Shown: positions 22,691-36,500 of the stretch, one piece after another
Layout of the letters: every line of letters begins with the position of its first letter
Position numbering within the stretch: position 1 is the stretch's first letter
Source of the DNA: Climacium dendroides
Taxonomy: Eukaryota > Streptophyta > Bryopsida > Hypnales > Climaciaceae
DNA: 64,000 bases
NCBI GenBank assembly: GCA_950106755.1
Contig: OX467086.1
Coordinates: 19,052,001 to 19,116,000, forward strand
Direction: 5' to 3'
The notes under the pieces: model-generated
Told to the model about the DNA's origin: nothing
The model's input: the letters and a program-made list of their open reading frames with translations, nothing else
The model's database searches: none
Made by a program: the position numbers and the translations under genes

Positions 22691-24690
22691 AAGGTAATTA
22701 CCTCCAACGCGGAGGACTACTTGTATCTAATGGACGACTTCATGGTTCATTGTAGAAACAAAGAATGCACCTATTGGTTTAATAATCAAGTTGGTCAAGG
22801 GGGGCGACATCGTTCCAAAATTAAACAGATGGATCTCAACTCAATTGGAATCCATAGTCCAAGAACTGATGTACTAGTGCAATATAAAGTGCACTCAACA
22901 TTGCTTAACCTTTAAACAATGAAGTATTTGTTTAACGTATGTAAGAAATTTCTAGTGGGTTTCTACAAAGTTGAATTGGTTGGATGTTCATGAAAATTTG
23001 ACACAAGGTGGGAACATATCCCTCCTTCACAAGAATATAATTTCTATTTGATTCGGTGCCCATATCAAAAGTTATATTGTTTGAAAAAATTTGGTCTATT
23101 TAGGCAATTTTCAGCATCTTTGGGACATCTTTAGCTACAACCCTCATAGACTTTTGAAATTTACCATGTATGTAACTAATAAAATATGGCATAAAATTGT
23201 CCAAATAAAACAAGTTTTAGTTCTCAAATCATAGTCTAAGAGAAGCGAGAACTTTGTCAACCACTGCATTTTCATTTTATCTTTGAAGTTATTTTCAAAT
23301 GATCTTCGAAGTTGTTTCGTTTTGTGCTTAAGTAATTTTTTCCAACTTTGTGAAAATCTAGAAAGAGAAAGAATTATTGCATTTGCAAGTTCCATATGTT
23401 AAAATCCAAATAATATTGTATGATGTGCTTTTCATGTGTATTTTTTCTTTTAAATTGGTTTTAAATTTAAATTACAAAATCCATTTTTTCATTTTCACCT
23501 TCATTTATGGTAAAAATTCTAAATTATTCTAATATATTATATAATTGCTACTAGTATACCTTGCGCCACAACCCTTTTGAAATAAAAAATAAGAATAATT
23601 TTTGAATTTTTGAATTTATAAATACTTTGAATTTAATATATTGTATGTACGGAATGATGGAGTGCAATGACTTTGTTGTGGTGTGAAAGGTTGCATTCTT
23701 CATATGAATAGAAAGTTTTATGCACAAAGGAGTGAAAGAGCTTTGTTTTAAGGCATTTGGATGTTTGATGTGAAAATTATACTTTTTTCAAAAGAAAAGA
23801 TAAGTTTATTTAATTTTTAATTTACAAATAATTCCTAAATCCATAACTTTCACATCATAGGTCTCCGCCCTTCAAGGGTTAAATGAAATACAAATTGAAC
23901 CATTGTATGAGAGAAACTAAGATTTCATAAACTCATTAAGGTACAATTTTGCTTACAACCAATTAACCCCTAAAGCCCCAAGGGCTCTTTTCCATCAAAA
24001 AACACTCAAAATTACCATTTCTATAGTGAAGAAAAAAAAATTTAATGTCTTTTGTACATAACTAACTATAGGATCTTGTATTAGACTAGTATAAGAATGT
24101 ATGGAAGAAATTTCACAAACTTTGACCAAATAGATTGCAAGATATTTGCATTTAAAGTGAAGAAAACAAGTTTTTTAATTTGCAGTTTGCTCAACTATAT
24201 TTGGCTCTAAACCTTCATAATTTATAATTCTATTGTATTGATTTTGAATTTTGAATTTTATATGATAAATAATTGAATCTTACAAGTTAGTTTCTTCAAA
24301 AAATGCTTTAATTGCCCCCAAAACAAGATTCTCCATAACAAATCTAAATGGAATAAATCAAAGCTTCCCGTGTACATCAAAATATAATCTATGCAAAAAA
24401 AAACTTAATTTTTTACTTGAAGTATTTTTGAAGTTTTTTTCCCTCACTACTAAAAAACGTTTTTTTGTGCCATAACTTTTACTCCTGGGCTTTGATTGAA
24501 ATAAAAATTACTCCATCTATCCCACTAAAAACCTCCAAATTAGGTACATTTGTATCCCACTAAAAAGCTCCATTTATTGATTTCAATCATTAAGTAAGCG
24601 TTGATTGTATTGAATGACTTTGTGGAAGTAATTGGCAAGCAATCAAGGAGCATTCCACTTCTAGTAAGCTTAGCCTTGCCTATAATTATG
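22691..24690. other. AT-rich spacer
   Basis: No supported gene. It contains the third member of dispersed repeat D (about 23.96-24.29 kb). The short frames at 22679-22915 (+) and 23144-23395 (-) have no recognisable domain. Confidence 0.5.
23960..24290 (+). repeat. Dispersed repeat D, copy 3
   Basis: Begins with AACCCCTAAAGCCCCAAGG and keeps the order AAAAACACTCAAAATTACCA, then ACTATAGGATCTTGTATTAG, then ACTAGTATAAGAATGTATGG. It is collinear with the segments near 9.90 and 13.33 kb. Borders are approximate. Confidence 0.5.
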
Positions 24691-24692
24691 GG

Positions 24693-25630
24693 TCAATTTG
24701 TACTTGTTGCTTCTTCAAATAGTTGTGTTGACAATGGATCTAGTGACCACTTGGGTGCTACGCATATTTGTTCATGAAGGGGGCCATGGTTCTTTGTTGT
24801 AGTATTTAGGTTGGGAGCATATATTTCTACAACTCCATTGTTGCCACCAACCATTAAATCATGAGGAATGACAAGTTGGCAACCTTTACAAACAATGCTC
24901 AAATATGATACATTTAGCATAGATTTTGGGTGCTTGAACAATGATGCCTAAGCTTGAGATTTTGCATATATCTAGGAGATGGGTTACTAGTTCTTGAATG
25001 TATGTATCATTGGCACAAAGACTAAAATTCCAAAACTTGTCACTCATGTAATATATGAAAATTGAATGCAATATGAATACAAAAAAATCATACCAGAAAT
25101 TTAAAAAATCCAAATCTTGAATAAAGTAAGATAACAATTTTTGGAGAGTAGATTGCAAGTTCATTTGCATGTAATCTTCAACCTCTTCACCAACTCATCC
25201 ATTGTGGCAAACATTCTTTGCAAAAGACTTAGTTGCTTTTAAATCCTTCATTATATTAGTAAGCTTCATAGATTGCTCTGCCATTAGTGCAATTGCCCAT
25301 TGTGTAGCCAACTTGTCAGTCTTTTTCTTGCCATATACTAAAGAAGTACTTGTTGGAGGTTCAAAATCTCTCATATTATCTTGTTGCTCTTTTTTATCTT
25401 CTTGTTGCAGACTATTAGGGTCTTCATCATTAGCACTACCATGCACATGTTGAAGACATTAGCACAATCATGCATGTAGACATCAATCAAGGAGTAGTAT
25501 TTGTACTTCAAAGATCTTTCATTACCAAATATATTATTGGCGATATAATCAGCATTCTAGTTGTTATAAATCTTCTTGCACTTTTGAGGTGTAGTCATGC
25601 AAAATTTTGAAATTTCTGGACCATTTGTCT
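24693..25630 (-). pseudogene. Decayed frame, possibly Myb/SANT-like transposon-associated gene
   Basis: Several minus-strand frames in a row (25195-25446, 24886-25170, 24693-24941 and fragments up to about 25630) could be pieces of one gene broken by stops and shifts. The rightmost fragment has a KCKKIYNN...ADYIANNIFGNE-like stretch followed by KYYSLIDVYMHD. This recalls the trihelix/Myb-SANT proteins that accompany PIF/Harbinger transposases in plants. An acidic/Gln-rich linker (SLQQEDKKEQQD) follows. The resemblance is by eye and weak. No transposase (DDE) frame was found next to it. Confidence 0.25.
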
Positions 25631-25779
25631 TTGGTAAGAAAAGTACCAGTAAAAATTCTTTTGATTAGGCAATAATTGGTTGAAATAGACAAATAGTCAA
25701 TTTACTACTATTAGAGAGCTTTGTAAACTAATTGTCATGTGAAGCAATGATTGTGCAAGCCGATAGCTGATTGACAACT

Positions 25780-27656
25780 TGTAGTGGTGGCGGTTATTTC
25801 TCTTGATGGTATATAGTTGAACAATCTGTCATTTTTCGCCTCCACTCTTTTGGTGATTTTTTTAGGCTTATTCGGTGATCAATTTTTGTAATATTAATTT
25901 CTTTAATTGAATGTACTTCTTTTACTAATTGTCTTCTATATGATTGTTGTAAGTTGTGGAATTCAATCCTTGAAATCGAGATCCAGTGATTGGATCCAAT
26001 TTATTGTATGTTTGAACAAATTGTCTAAATGGTTTGTGAGTTATAAACCAGTGATTTTGTGTGTGTGATTGAGGAAGGAGTTAAGATATATTAAATTTTG
26101 GATGTGAATGTGTGTCTAAAGAATTCTTACTTGATGTGATTAAATTTAAGAATTATAATTGATATGTGTAAATTGAATTAGTATAAGTTTAATTAATTTT
26201 ATCGAAGAAATTGATATAAATGGAGTGCATGATTGAGTAGCTATTGGATGGATGGATGTGAGGCAATTTAGACTAATCATTGTGTTAAATTTGATACATG
26301 ATGTGAGGAAAAGATAATTTGGATTAAGTAACAAAACAATTGGTTGAATGGTTTTCCTTCCATGTGAGCAAAATTGTTTGTATAAGTATAATTTACATAA
26401 TTGTTTTATTCAACTTGATTTTGGAATAATAAGCCAAGTTTAACAATTTGTCCTAGAGCAAAGCTAGTGATCAAAGACTAAGTGATCAAGTGAAGTAGAC
26501 GAATTGATTGGGAAAAATTTATAATATAAATATTATATTTGAATTAATATTTGTTTAATATATATTGGATTAATTGTTATGAATCAATGGAAACATTGAA
26601 ACAAATTATTGCAATGGAAATTATACTGTAATGTTGTGATACATGAAGTAAAAATTTGTTTTATACAAATTAAACAAATTGTTCTTTGAGAGAAGATGTG
26701 GATATAAAAATCCCATAATTAAAATAAATGAGAAATCAAGACTAAATGGAAAAGTAAAGACTAAATCAGTTATATTATATGATATTTACAATTATATGAA
26801 AACAATTTGTCAAAGTGTCATGGTGTACTTTTGATTGAAATAGAATGGGAGAGATCTAAATTGTAATTTGAGTAAATATAAAGTCAAATGAGTTGTAGGT
26901 GAGACTCTCAGTAGTTGAAAAGCAAATTGTTTAATTCAAATCGTCTTGTCCATAGGTGTTTCAATAGCTTGGTTGTTGGAATATAGACAAGCTATTTTAT
27001 GTATCTATTATGGTACTTATAAGTTATTATTATATTGGGGATTCTTGAATGTTTGATTGCCTAATTGTTGATATTTATGCAGTTGTTGAATAAATGGAGC
27101 TTTGCATTTTGCACAAACACACTCATGCCCTGCATTTAGATTAGAGACAATTTGTTGGAAGAGTTTATGGATTTCTTTGAGCATCCTAATTAGAAATTAG
27201 GCTAGTTAATTAGTGATGGACACTACCACAATATGTCTTGATAACAAAAATCACCAGTAATTAAGGAATTGTGCAAAATATATATATGTATAAATGTATC
27301 TATAATATATCATTGCATGAGTTTTAGATAGAGCATGCATGTCGACAAATTGTAGGTCAACACCTAACTATTTGTTATTACTATTTATCCTTTAGCATAC
27401 TAGATAGGAGTGTGACGGCATTTATGAAGTCCATAGCATTGATAAAGGACAAATCATAAAAATTAAATTCTTGGGAATAAAACTGACGAATCAATTGTTT
27501 TATGGATAATATGATAATTATATGTAAATCACATTCTACTCTAAATTATATGTGACTTTAGCTACTAATATGTTAGACTATTTGACTATTCTCAAGTTTA
27601 AAATCCCTATACTTAATCCTAGATGTTTTGTGAGGATAGCAAATACTTAGATTACA
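25780..27656 (+). mobile_element. LTR-like block C, left end uncertain
   Basis: A GT-rich, ORF-free block with recurrent CAAATTGT words. Its right end is collinear with the ends of the LTRs at 60772-63469 and 31974-37992: ATTGATAAAGGACAAATC, CTTGGGAATAAA, GTGACTTTAG, GTTAGACTA and a terminal CTTAGATTACA at 27656. The left end is a guess at TGTAGTGG (25780). No target duplication was found to match TGCGA after the right end. Confidence 0.45.
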
Positions 27657-30600
27657 TGCGACATTCAATGCTACTGCAATTAAAATTAGGACAAGTATCA
27701 ACAAGGTAAGTGTGCAACTTACCCTAGTTGTCTACAACTAGAAAAGAACAAACACAATGATAAATATTTCATGATTGCCAAACAACATGATACTATAAAT
27801 CAAAGTGTAAACATAAATTTTAGAACTAAAAATAAACATGATGTATTGGGAAACAAACCTATTACTAAACTCTTCATACATTGTCCCTCTTAAGTGGGTG
27901 AAGTTAACAATCCAATGTTCCTTCGAATTTAGTCTACAGTTATTTTTCTCTTTTGTTTGAACTTTCTCCAAGGTCAATGATGGTAGCATATGAACCTAGA
28001 AATGCAAGCTTGCGAGCCTTAACCCTAGATGTAAGTAGGTACTTTACAACTATTGAAAGTGCTTATAACATACGTAGCTATAACACAAATATACTATAAC
28101 CATGGAAGACACTTATAACTTAGGTACCTATAATACAAATACTTTGTAGCCATGGAAGGTGCTTATAATATAGGTACCTTTAACATAAATACATTATAAT
28201 CAAGTAGGTGCCTACAACATAGAAGTTTAGGCTCCTAGGCTCACATACTAGAAACCCTCTCTCCAAGGTCAATGAGATTGGTCTGTAACTTGCTTCCACT
28301 CTTTTTGTTACTTGTCAATTTCTGCTTGGAAATCCTAAAATGCTTCTTTGTAATAAGTTCAGGCTTTTTGTCTTAAACTACATAGAAGGGAAACAAAGTG
28401 ACACGGTCCTATATAAATGGATGCAAATGTGGTAGTTGGAATATAGAAAATAGAAAACAATTATAGTCATAAACTTGAGAAGTACAAACAAATTAGTTGA
28501 AAACAAACACTAATGTTGGGAAATTGTAAGTTTTAGAAAATAAAGTGATGAAGCAATCAATTTATCAGTATTAAAAAAAATTAGAAAATGAAAATGTTGT
28601 TAAGAAATGATTTAATTAGATTGTACTTCTTTAGAGCAAACTAAACCATGGAAAAACAATGCCCTTCTCTACAAAATGTAATTGCTAAATTGTAGTATAA
28701 AAAAAGAATTCAGCACATTCAGGCATGCCAATTTGAGTTAATGTTTGCTATTACAAACCGCAATCCTAAAACCTAATCAAGAATTCATTAGCCAAAGTAG
28801 GCACTTACTATTCAATGCATAAGACTCCAAACAAATTTTAAAACATTTGATTGAAATGTAGGAATAAAAGACATAAGTAAACAACATCATTTTTCATCCA
28901 AAACCCTAAAATCTCAAGAAATTCTACCATTTTCCCACCAAATAAATCTTAAAAAATTGTACAAACACTCTAAGAATTGCATTAAAGCATTGTAATTGGT
29001 AGAGATTTGACCTACCTACAATGATAGAATAGTAGTTGAGTAACATGATGGTGATGTAGATGTTGCACAAAAGGAAGGCATTTGGTACAAGCCAAACCTA
29101 TTCAAATCCAAAATAGGACAATCATACCACAACTGATGATGCCCATCTATGGAAAACCAAAATTCCAACAATATTGAGACACATATGATAACATTTTAAA
29201 ATCCAAATATGTGAACACCTAATACTAATTATATATGAATAACTTATTTTAAGAACATGATAACCCGCACCAAATGCCTAGCTTCACATATATCAAACAA
29301 AAAACAATTTAGCCTTAACTCCTATTCAAAAATGAAAAGCATTGAATTTGAGTCAGAAGTTAAACCAGACTTAGAACAATATAGTGAAGATGAAGCATAA
29401 AAAATGTGCAAGGTGATTGCAAAAATGATTGTTCTTATCTTGCATCACATTCAAGATGACGAAGTTGTTTTTTGCTAAAACCCTCGCTATAACCTTTAAT
29501 GGTAAAACCACATGAATTAAATTTTTTTATTGGAGATGGTTAATTTGATTGTAATTATATCCCTTACTTTTGAAATTTTAAAAAAAATCATTTATATTTA
29601 AAATTCAATTTTGCTAATTTGTCATACTTTGAGGTTTAGTGGTTTTTACTTTTTAGTATTATGGAGTACCAAAAATTAATGATTTAGAATTGAATTTTCT
29701 ACAATCTATTTCCACGTAAAGAGACATGTATTTACCAAAGGAAATCTAAAAATACATTATTTTATAGCCTCCATATTCATACAAATAGGGCTCCCTTGGA
29801 CGCCCACTTCTAAACATTGAAGATGGTTTTGACTTCCAGTTTTTTTTCATGAATTTCTAATTATTATTAATTCATATTTAGTTGTATCTATTTTATGTGA
29901 CAAATTGTTTTTTTTCAAATAGTACTTTTTCAATACTTGCAAGTAGTCAATGGTACTAATAGCCATTGATTTTTTAGATCAACAGCTGAGATTGTTCTAT
30001 TTCATAGTACTTGTAGTACTTATAGTATTGAGCATAAAAGTTGCAGTTTTGGAAAAATGCTACCAAAAGCATTTGGTCTTTCTTGCAACCACCTTGCAAA
30101 GCAATGAATGGATTACAAATCAAGGATTATCTAAAACTTTACGGAATCCCAATTACAAAGTCTAAAATTGTCTCTGAATTTTGAAGTTCTATGGAAATTT
30201 AGTCGTGAAGAATTCCACAATTCTTGAATTAAAAAAATCTACATCTGCAAGCTCTCATAATGACCCCAAAAAGATTCAAAAGCCATTGCAAAACCAATCT
30301 TAATTGGACTCAAAAGCATTGTCCTCATGAACAAAAAATGAATAGTTTTTGAAAACATGAAAAATCACAATGCAATGAACTTGTACAAAAAGTCACACAT
30401 ATTCATAGCTTGAAGGCAAAGAGTTGAAGGATAGCATAGCTTGAAGTGAAATGGTGAAGAGTAGTGAAGTTTGAAGTTGTGGTGGTAAAAAACAATATTT
30501 TGTCCTCTAAACAAGTTTGAAATCACTTCTTGACGTGGCTACATGACTCCAAACTTGTACGTTACAATTATGACTTGATTTCAAATTTTGGCAAAAGTGA

Positions 30601-31100
30601 TTGATGACATAGGCTCATCATCAAGTCGACATCCCTTGGATGTAAATACAAAACCCTTAAATTGACCAATGAAATTGTTTCTCATATCCACTACCACTGA
30701 ATGTCTCAGTCTGAATGTGACGAGCCTTAGAATGAGCACCTTAGAATCCAAGATAAGAACTCATGCTCTTCCAAATGTTTAACATATGAGCTTTCGTAGA
30801 ACAAATAGAGGACGTCATCTTAGAGTGTCTTTCAAAATTAGTAACTTTGAAAATGAGTAATAGAGGTTGGACACGCTTGGGATTTGGTCCATTTGCCATC
30901 TTGATTTCCACTATTTGAGATGAGCTAATAAAATCAATCTAAGCAAAGAAAATTCTCTTAGTGGAGAAATTTGTGCAATGCAAGTCATTGCAACCAAGGT
31001 TGTGGGTGTACACTTTGAAATCATATTCATTAATTATCACCTTAATTATTGAAGTTGTTGATTGGTACATACAAGCCTCTATATCTAAAAAGAATTCATT
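27657..31100. other. AT-rich spacer
   Basis: No supported gene. It includes the 50-bp tandem array at 28031-28225. Short frames at 27738-27989 (-) and 29950-30165 (+) show no domains. Confidence 0.5.
28031..28225 (+). repeat. 50-bp tandem repeat, about four copies
   Basis: The unit reads roughly GGTACCTATAACACAAATAC followed by TTTATAACCATGGAAGGTGC and TTATAACATA. The CTTAT/CCTAC anchor lies at 28062, 28112, 28162 and about 28212, an exact 50-bp spacing. Outer copies are more diverged than the middle two. Confidence 0.8.
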
Positions 31101-31103
31101 TCC

Positions 31104-31916
31104 TCACTCCTTGACATTCAAATGATCATTTGTGTCAAAATAGATTGCAAAGATTAGAATAGTGAGTGAATTAATTCTTCTTAGATATAGAGGCGTGTAT
31201 GCACCAAGCTCTCCCACTTGAGAGTCAACATCATGCATTGTTATTAATTGTGTGTTTTTGACAAAGGCAAAGCCTAATCCACACCCTTGAAAGGAGTTGT
31301 TACTATTATCCCAAGGCAAGCCTTGCATAGTGAATATAAAAGAGAAAGAGGTGCACAATGAAGCCTCTTCCAATTGCTCCATTTTGAATGCAGATTGTTT
31401 TTTTATAAAACAACCCTTTAGAAACAAGCATTTTGGAACCTTCATTGATGATATAGAAAAAATTGGCGAGATCATATGCAACATCTCCTAGTGCTAAAAA
31501 ATCATTTTGTGATTTAGTTAAAAAAGAAGATAAACAAATTTGTGTATTTGTAGTTGCAACTAAGAAAAGGAACACAAATAGGATGTAAAATAATCTTTGG
31601 TGACAACATTGAAACAATCATTTGCAAAGACAGACATTATCTTGATGGTGCTCTTTGAGGCTTCAAGTTTCCAATCCTTCCATAGATGGTAGATTATCTT
31701 TGGTTCCTAGTTGACAATACATCTTGCCAGTGGGAAGAATTGTGCCAATGGTTTTGATTTCCTATTTGCCTTTCTAATTAGTTTTCCTAATTTAAATTGG
31801 CATGTACATGCACAACCATCCAACTCATCTCCAATAGCAAGTTGTCCTCTTAATTGACAACCTCCAATTGCACAAATCCAATAACTATCATTCCTACTTA
31901 CAAAGTGGAAATTCAA
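31104..31916 (-). pseudogene. Unrecognised minus-strand frames, possibly one broken gene
   Basis: Three consecutive minus-strand frames look more protein-like than the surroundings: 31707-31916 (Cys-containing: CAIGGCQLRG, DGCACTC), 31306-31617 (hydrophobic, signal-like LFYILFVFLFLVATT, then GDVAYDLANFF) and 31104-31484 (GLPWDNSNNSFQGCGLGFAF, then MHDVDSQVGELG). The second and third overlap in different frames, and joining them near 31.41 kb would need a frameshift or an intron. I do not recognise the family. It may be a decayed secreted or membrane protein gene, or host sequence carried by a transposon. Confidence 0.3.
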
Positions 31917-33599
31917 TCTTCTTATTTAATTGGAAAATACAATACATCTTCTTTTATAATAATATATACTTAATGTGGTGTAGGAAAACTTGGGAACAAA
32001 ACCCAAGGAATCCTCTAGTGGTGGTTCTTTTTAATTAGAGAAGGTCAATTCATCTATCGTTTTGTATCTAAGGTCACTTTTACATAGGTAAATCACTTGC
32101 CTTTTGTAATTAAAGATTAAAATCCCATTTATTAATTTAATTATGTAGAATGGATATATTTTCTGTCCTAACCTATTGTAATAACCATCCATTACCCATG
32201 AATGCAAATATTGGACATGTTGTCTCTGTCTTACACTAGAATTCTAATGTCAAATTGTCTAAGGTTTGTCAAATAGTCATAGCTCCTGTTCTATCGATGT
32301 AATCAAACCCACATATATGTACATACTTGTGCACACACATACCATTACAATTTCCTTAATTACCTCTTCAATCTTTATTGAATTATCAATTTGTCCAGTA
32401 ACTACTTAACTACGCTAATTGCTATTAATATAGAGATGCAAATTTCACAATCAATCAAGTTAATTTATCTCAGTATGCAAAGTATGCAAAAGTGAAGGTT
32501 CATTCCTTTAATTTTTAGTTCCGGTCAAATAGTCACACTAGCTTTCTTTCTCCATACTATACAACAAGTAGCATGTCAATTGAACCAAGTCCCACAATTA
32601 CATTTACAAATTAACAATTATACTACTTGGTCAATTGGTCTTGCTATACTAATACAGTAGCTAATTTTATCTATGACAAATTGTCAATTGAGTCATTTTG
32701 CACAAAGATTCTATCGTACAACAAAAGATTTTGCTCCTTAGTTCCTACATTTGAACTTGCAACTAGATGTCAGTATGAGTAATTGACTTACAACCACCAA
32801 AAATTAATTGTCTCTTTGCTTGATACTTCTACATACAGACCATTTGTAATTATATCTTAACTTCAATTAACTGGTCTAATTGACTCTTTCAATTACTTAT
32901 ATAACTTTATATTGCATTCAATAATCTTTCCTTTAACATAGGTAATTTAACTACAACGACAACCATCACCATACGCAGTCAATTAGACAAACATTTCCAT
33001 AACTAATCCTTAATGTTTTGTTGTTTACATAAAACCCTAAATCGATAAAAATTAACTGACCATTAACTTAGGTATAAAATTCGCCAATCACTAGCAATTA
33101 TAAAAGATCATTATCCTCATGAGTAGAGCTTAACCATAGACAACAGATCAAAAAAATAATTTTACCGTCAATTAGACAATCGGCAAAGCCAAGGAAATAC
33201 TTACTCAAAGATGTTTACTTGATTAGCACACCTAATTGTCTTCCTACTTATACGCTCGCAGTCCATTTGACCTTGATTAGCCTTCCCAATCACTGACAAT
33301 TTGACCGCAGACGCTCTTACAAAAATTAAAGATAAAATTGTCAATCACTAGCTAACTTCTTCACTATGGGATGGTTGACTAATTGACTCAAAAACAAATC
33401 TCTTATTCCCAAATCAAGAATTGCTTCCTTCCTTACAACATTGTGTTGTAGACCAAAATGAGAGGATGAGGATGGTTATATAGAATATATAAGTAAGGAG
33501 TGGACATTGGTAAAAAATTTTGATTTGCAAGATGGAAAACTAATTATATTACCAATATTAACCCTACCTCACTATTGGATTAGTAGTAGATAGATAATT

Positions 33600-36500
33600 T
33601 GGTTAAGAAAGATATTGTATGTTTCCTGTTTTCCTAAAGATCTGGAACCGGATCCGCATCCGAGGAACGGAACAGGGGTCGAAAAATATACCAGGGCCGG
33701 AAGCAAACACATCCACACGCTACCGGAAGGTTATCGGGACGGGAAGAGGAAATCCCGGATTCAACGGTAATCCCATACATCACGGAGGACCGTTTTAACG
33801 GCTAGATTCCTCCGCGATGATTGCGGAAACAGCTACTTTCCCAACGGCTGTGACTGCTAGGAAAGGATACGCAGGGGTTTGGTTCTTCAAACCTCATTGT
33901 GTCTTTGTGGTTTGGGAGCGCTCTCAGAGCAAGGTCTGTCTTTAGAGGTGTGAGAGGATTGGGTGATCTTACTTTCCGGATCCTGTCGTGGAGAGGAAGA
34001 GGATTGACCGGGAGCTATGGCAAGAAAAGGCAGGAGGTTTGAGTGGTGAGTGTTTTGGAGAGTTCTACAACCATGGTGAAGGCGGAAGCAAGCGGGTCAT
34101 CTCCTTTCAAGATCAAGAGCATCTGTCCAGTGATTCCGAAGGATGACGGAGAGCGGAAGCAGCTGGAGGAGGATCTGGACCAACTCGGGTGTGCGGGATT
34201 CCTCTGCCGACCATGGAGCTTGAAGAGCGAGGAAATGATCCGGGAGTTGATGAATGAGCAGTCAAACGAATGGATCAAGACCGTCCGAGCTCTGCCCGGA
34301 AAGTGGATTGAGGACATCTGGAAGAGGGTCTACGACTTTCCTCAACCTGGAGAAGGGATGGCTTCGCGGGTACACAAGTTCGCGGAAGGTAAATTCTCTA
34401 ATCCTCCTCACCCTAAGGATGGCTACGCAGTAGCAGATTGCAAGGTGGCAAGAGAGAGGAGGATGTTAGAATTTGTAGTACCAATCCTGTATTTGGAACG
34501 GCCAAACCGGGTCACAGTAACTTGGGCCAATACGATCTTCGGAGCGTTGAGTGGGGAAAGGAAAGTGTTTTGAGGAGGAATAGTGAAAGATCTGGTAGGG
34601 AAGATGGTAAACACCCTAGGAAACGCAAAGGCCACCCCCATTGGGCCATTCCTCTTTCACCTGTATGACTTCCTAGGTACTCTGAAAACTTCAGAGAAGA
34701 CCATGTACAAGGCTGCAGCCACCCTAGTGAAACTTAATCTTACTCCACCCCGAGAGGAAGAGGAAGAAGAGAGAAAGGAGGGACCAGATGAGGGATCTGA
34801 GAAGGAATCCTCAGAGAGAAGGAATGAGCCTTCCGAAAGGAGGACATAGGTTGAGAGGGTTTCAGTCTCTTCTAAGAAGGGATCCAGAGAGAAGGGGAAA
34901 GTCTTGCCGGAACCGGAAGTTCTAGGAGAGGATACTTTGGGGAGGATCATTTCGGACTTAGGGAGAGTCCGGGAGGAGCTTGACACGGAGAGAGGAGCAG
35001 TGAGGAATGTATGTGGACTGCTTGGAGGGATCAATGTGTCAGAACTCGCGGAGAAAGTAGAAGGGTTGATCTGAGATAGTGAAAACCGAAAGTGGGAGAG
35101 CCGCATCAAGGAGTTGACTGAGAGGAATGCGGATCTCCAGTGGTAAATTGAGAAGGGTGAGGAAAAGAAGAGAGAGGTGGAACGGCTTACCTCAGAGTTT
35201 AAGGGGGCCATTAGGAGAGTTGGGGCCTTTGCTTCCAACACTGCGGATGTTGTAAACAAAGCCAAACTCTATGATGAGGGAATCCATGAGGCAGGACCGG
35301 AAGCCGCAGGTAAGGCTGTCTTAGTTTTGGCAGAGTATTCCGAAGAGATGGAGAAGTTCATGTTTGAAGTCCGAGATGTTCTTCACCAAGCAAAACAGTT
35401 TCCGGAATCCGGAATAAAGAGGAAGGATGAAGAGATGGAGCCAACCAAAAAAGATGCGCCCACAAAAACTCCAACAAAGACGCCAGCCAAGCGGGAAAGG
35501 TAGGAGGATGAGTTGACACCAACCTCTAAGAGTATGGAGGGGAGGAAAGAAGGATTAGTGCACGGATCCGGATCGAAGAATCGAATTCGGAAGTCGGAAT
35601 CTGACTTAGGCACACCACAGAGTAAAGGCTCTCAACCCTCAACCGCCAAGAAGATTGTGAAGAAGGTTACTTCCGTCAGAGGAAGAGACGTGCCTTTAAG
35701 GAGTCAACAATCCACGGAGGACAAGTCTCCAAGCCAATCCGAGCGGGAGGAAAGTTTGTCGAGATCCGGAGAAGAGGATTCGGAAGACACCGGATCAGAG
35801 GAGGAATCGGAACCTGAGCAAATCTCACCAACAAAGTTCAAAGGGAGAACCTCAACACCGTCTAAGGGGAAGCTGCCCTTGAGTGGAAAACCGTCAGCCA
35901 GTAGGAAACAGCCAGCTAGAAAGGGGGCAACAAAGTTAGAGGAACCTTCTCCAAAGAAGGCTAGGAAATAGATAGGAAAGTAGTTAGGAAGTTTCTGGGA
36001 AGCGACCCTAGCATGGTCAGCCCAAAACCCAAGTTTTTGGTAGGTAGGAAGTAGCTTGGGAGGTGCTTTTCAGGTGCATGCACTTGGGCTGCACTTTCCG
36101 GATTTTTAGGATCTGAGATCCACATTTTGCGGATCGGATGGGGTTGGTAGGAAAGTCAACTTAGAAGGATAAGGAATGACACCTGTCATTCTCTTGTCCT
36201 TTAGTTTTATTCCTTGGGACCTTTGGGGTTCTCTGGAGTGTGTATTTAGGGGACTGAAGTTAGTTTGAAGCCCCGGGTGTTTTCTTATTTGTGTTTTTCA
36301 ACACTTTGCGAATTGATTTCAGATTTCCACTTCATAAGTGCTGGCCTGAAAAGGCTAAGTTCTGTGTTGGTATGCCGTGCAATGCTAGAACCATTGTTTA
36401 GTGCGGGTAGCTAGTTTGCAGGTGTGGAGGAAGACAAGTAGCCCCCGGATTTTGTCCAGGATCTGATTTTGAGAGCTTTGAGGATTTGGTTAAGGAAAAC

